DNA of 64,000 nucleotides from CAIQPS01 sp963783835 (lineage in GTDB: Bacteria; Actinomycetota; Thermoleophilia; RBG-16-64-13), in contig CAWAOX010000013.1 of assembly GCA_963783835.1 (NCBI GenBank), positions 248,001 through 312,000 on the forward strand, given 5' to 3'. Positions within the stretch are counted from its first letter, which is position 1; the number at the start of each line of letters is the position of its first letter. Both the position numbers and the translations under genes were made by a program. The notes below the pieces were generated by a model that was not told the DNA's origin, did not search any database, and saw only the letters and a program-made list of their open reading frames with translations. Below, in pieces: positions 62,588 through 64,000 of the stretch.

Positions 62588-62603
62588 AGTCTGAGTTTGA
62601 TTT
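62580..62603. repeat. Inverted repeat over the DUF2089 -35 box
   Basis: AAAATCAA (62580-62587) and TTGATTTT (62596-62603), eight bases apart. The left arm holds the -35. Candidate operator. Confidence 0.5.
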
Positions 62604-62719
62604 TATTAATTCTTTGGCCGTAAGCGCTTCCAATCGGCTCTTACCGCAGCAAAGCGGACGGGGGGCGAAGGGAGCGGGGAACGGCAGAGCGCGGCAGGCA
62701 GGCTGGAAGCCCTAGACGG

Positions 62720-64000
62720 CTATTTCGTGATCCTCCAGCAGTCGGAGGCGCCTCCCGTCGTGGTCGCCGTCGGGTGGGCGGCGATCCAGGCTGCCGGATC
62801 GTTGAGGATGGTCTTCACCGCCGCCTTGACCTTCACGAGGTCGAGCACGTTGTACCGCTTCGAGTTGTAGCCGGTGATCCAGTCCGGCGGGGTGAAGCCC
62901 ACAGAGATCATCTCGTTGGTCTTCACCTTGCTGCGCAGCTTGATGAGGTCGGGCAGTGCACTGAGGGGCAGGTTCGTAGTCACGCTCTTCTCGAGCGCCG
63001 AAGCGATCTTCGGGAATCTGAGCGTCAGCTTGGCCACGCTCTTCTGGTAGAGCATTGCCATGATGACGCAGCGCTGCCGCCCCATGCGTACGTAGTCGTC
63101 GCTGTCCGAGCGGTCGCGGGCGTACGCCAGGGCTTCGAGCCCGTCGAGGTGGTTGACGCCCACGTTGAAAGTATACGACTTCTTCGGTTGCCCCTCGCCC
63201 ATCGAATGGTAGGTGATGTGAAGCGCCTTCTTGAGATTGACGTCGATCCCGCCCAGTGCATCGACCATATCCACCAGGCCCATCATGTTCACGACCGCGT
63301 AGTAGTCGATGGGGATGCCCAGGATGAGACTGGCCGTCTCCCGTACGGCCTCCGCGCCGGGATCGCCGCCGGGCGCGATCTCTGGATGCTTCAGTGCCGC
63401 CGTATAGAGGCTGTTAAGCATCTCCGGATACTTCTTCATGCCCAGGGCGGCGGCGGTCTTCTTGCCGAGAGGAGTGTCGCCCGTGTTTCGCGGAAGGCCG
63501 AAGATGGCCACGTTGCCCGTCTTCATGTCGATGCTCGCCACGTTCATGGAGTCGGCCCGCGCGCCGGTGCGCCCGTAGCCGGCATCTGTGCCTATCAGCA
63601 GTATCGTCATCCGGCCGTCGCTCCCCCAGTCAAGAGGAAGGGTGGTGGTCGTGCTCTCACTGGTCTCCGTAGTCTCGGAGCCCGGGGAGCCCCCGGAGGT
63701 GTTGGTCTGACGATGGGTGGTCGTGGTCGAAGGCTTCGAGCCGTTGCCGTCGTCGAAGACCGTGGTGAGGAGATTGCGGGAAACGATGGTGTAGTAGCCG
63801 GCGACGGCGTGAGGAGCGATGGTGAACACGAGGATCACGACCAGCCCAAGCCCGGTCAACAGCATGCCCGCGCCCGAAGGACGGACGGGCTTCAGGGTAC
63901 CCACCTTCGCCGTCAGCCAGGCGTCGATGACCGCGAACATCCGCACGAGCATGATGATGATATTGACGAAGACAAGAGCCAGGAGCACCTTGGGCTGGAC
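62720..64000 (-). CDS. LCP (LytR-CpsA-Psr) family protein, 5' end outside window
   Basis: Open to the window edge; ~426 residues seen. Two N-terminal helices, a Thr/Ser-rich linker (STTTTHRQTNTSGGS), then LCP domain: ILLIGTDAGYGRTGARADSMNVASID, IFGLPRNTGDTPLG, VVNMMGLVDMVDALGGIDV, GLEALAYARDRSDSDDYVRMGRQRCVI. Conserved Asp/Arg residues for pyrophosphate substrates are present. Attaches glycopolymers to peptidoglycan outside the membrane. Over 200 bases from the DUF2089 promoter, same strand. Confidence 0.93.
   Translation of the reverse strand, partial: VQPKVLLALVFVNIIIMLVRMFAVIDAWLTAKVGTLKPVRPSGAGMLLTGLGLVVILVFTIAPHAVAGYYTIVSRNLLTTVFDDGNGSKPSTTTTHRQTNTSGGSPGSETTETSESTTTTLPLDWGSDGRMTILLIGTDAGYGRTGARADSMNVASIDMKTGNVAIFGLPRNTGDTPLGKKTAAALGMKKYPEMLNSLYTAALKHPEIAPGGDPGAEAVRETASLILGIPIDYYAVVNMMGLVDMVDALGGIDVNLKKALHITYHSMGEGQPKKSYTFNVGVNHLDGLEALAYARDRSDSDDYVRMGRQRCVIMAMLYQKSVAKLTLRFPKIASALEKSVTTNLPLSALPDLIKLRSKVKTNEMISVGFTPPDWITGYNSKRYNVLDLVKVKAAVKTILNDPAAWIAAHPTATTTGGASDCWRITK

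Noticed and set aside
1..64000. CRISPR arrays, tRNA, rRNA, insertion sequences
   Set aside because: No short regularly spaced repeats, cloverleaf candidates, rRNA-like stretches or transposase genes were seen by reading; tRNAscan and IS searches were not possible.

Overview
The window looks like a chromosomal segment from a high-GC, monoderm, Actinomycetota-like bacterium. The basis is GC-rich coding sequence by eye, an LCP cell-wall ligase, CWB2/NlpC and M23 wall hydrolases, a Ku plus LigD-polymerase pair, a heliorhodopsin (a family described mostly from organisms without an outer membrane), and many apparently leaderless genes with a TANNNT box 6-9 nt before the start codon. No rRNA, tRNA, CRISPR array, transposase, integrase or phage structural gene was seen. 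The lineage is an inference; no marker gene fixes it.

Layout. 1-10 kb: the end of an arylsulfatase, a cation/proton antiporter, a SulP anion transporter, then a minus-strand block of membrane genes that includes a coupled K+ channel and holin/phosphodiesterase pair and ends at a divergent promoter. 10-20.5 kb: a MarR-like regulator with a GH63-type glucosidase, an AI-2E-family exporter, then a string of small membrane or envelope genes (DUF7144 x2, DUF454, BrkB, MBL hydrolase, SHOCT proteins, DUF6325). 20.7-32 kb: mostly plus-strand metabolism (GH13 amylase, second BrkB, SRPBCC, MoaE-like, DUF302, Rieske, FGGY kinase, MenG/UbiE-like methyltransferase, CoA-binding protein, EamA, DUF763, PatB-like lyase). 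32-42 kb: DUF2239, a radical SAM protein, a full-length sulfatase, a second SulP, a Vps62-like membrane protein and a DUF4239 protein. 42-50 kb: MBL hydrolase, beta-hydroxyacid dehydrogenase with cupin, aldo/keto reductase, RidA, Ku, LigD polymerase, SDR-DUF2867 protein. 50-64 kb: EamA and saccharopine dehydrogenase-like pair, heliorhodopsin, glyoxalase, two large secreted wall hydrolases sharing six copies of one C-terminal module, CoA-pyrophosphatase NUDIX, a trans-sulfuration enzyme, DUF169, a DUF2089 operon and the LCP protein.

Functional themes: sulfate-ester and sulfate handling (two sulfatase/SulP pairs), ion homeostasis and envelope stress, alpha-glucan breakdown, sulfur amino-acid metabolism (PatB-like lyase and a trans-sulfuration enzyme), DNA end joining, light sensing, and cell-wall remodelling.

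Sequence quality. At least six genes (phosphodiesterase 4904-6963, DUF454 15755-16187, small membrane protein 18831-19135, DUF4239 41338-42140, aldo/keto reductase 44637-45615, NlpC/P60 hydrolase 55283-58583) are each split by one single-base shift, several in short G/C runs, with family-like sequence continuing on both sides. This points to residual sequencing or assembly errors more than true gene decay, so these genes are given as single loci.
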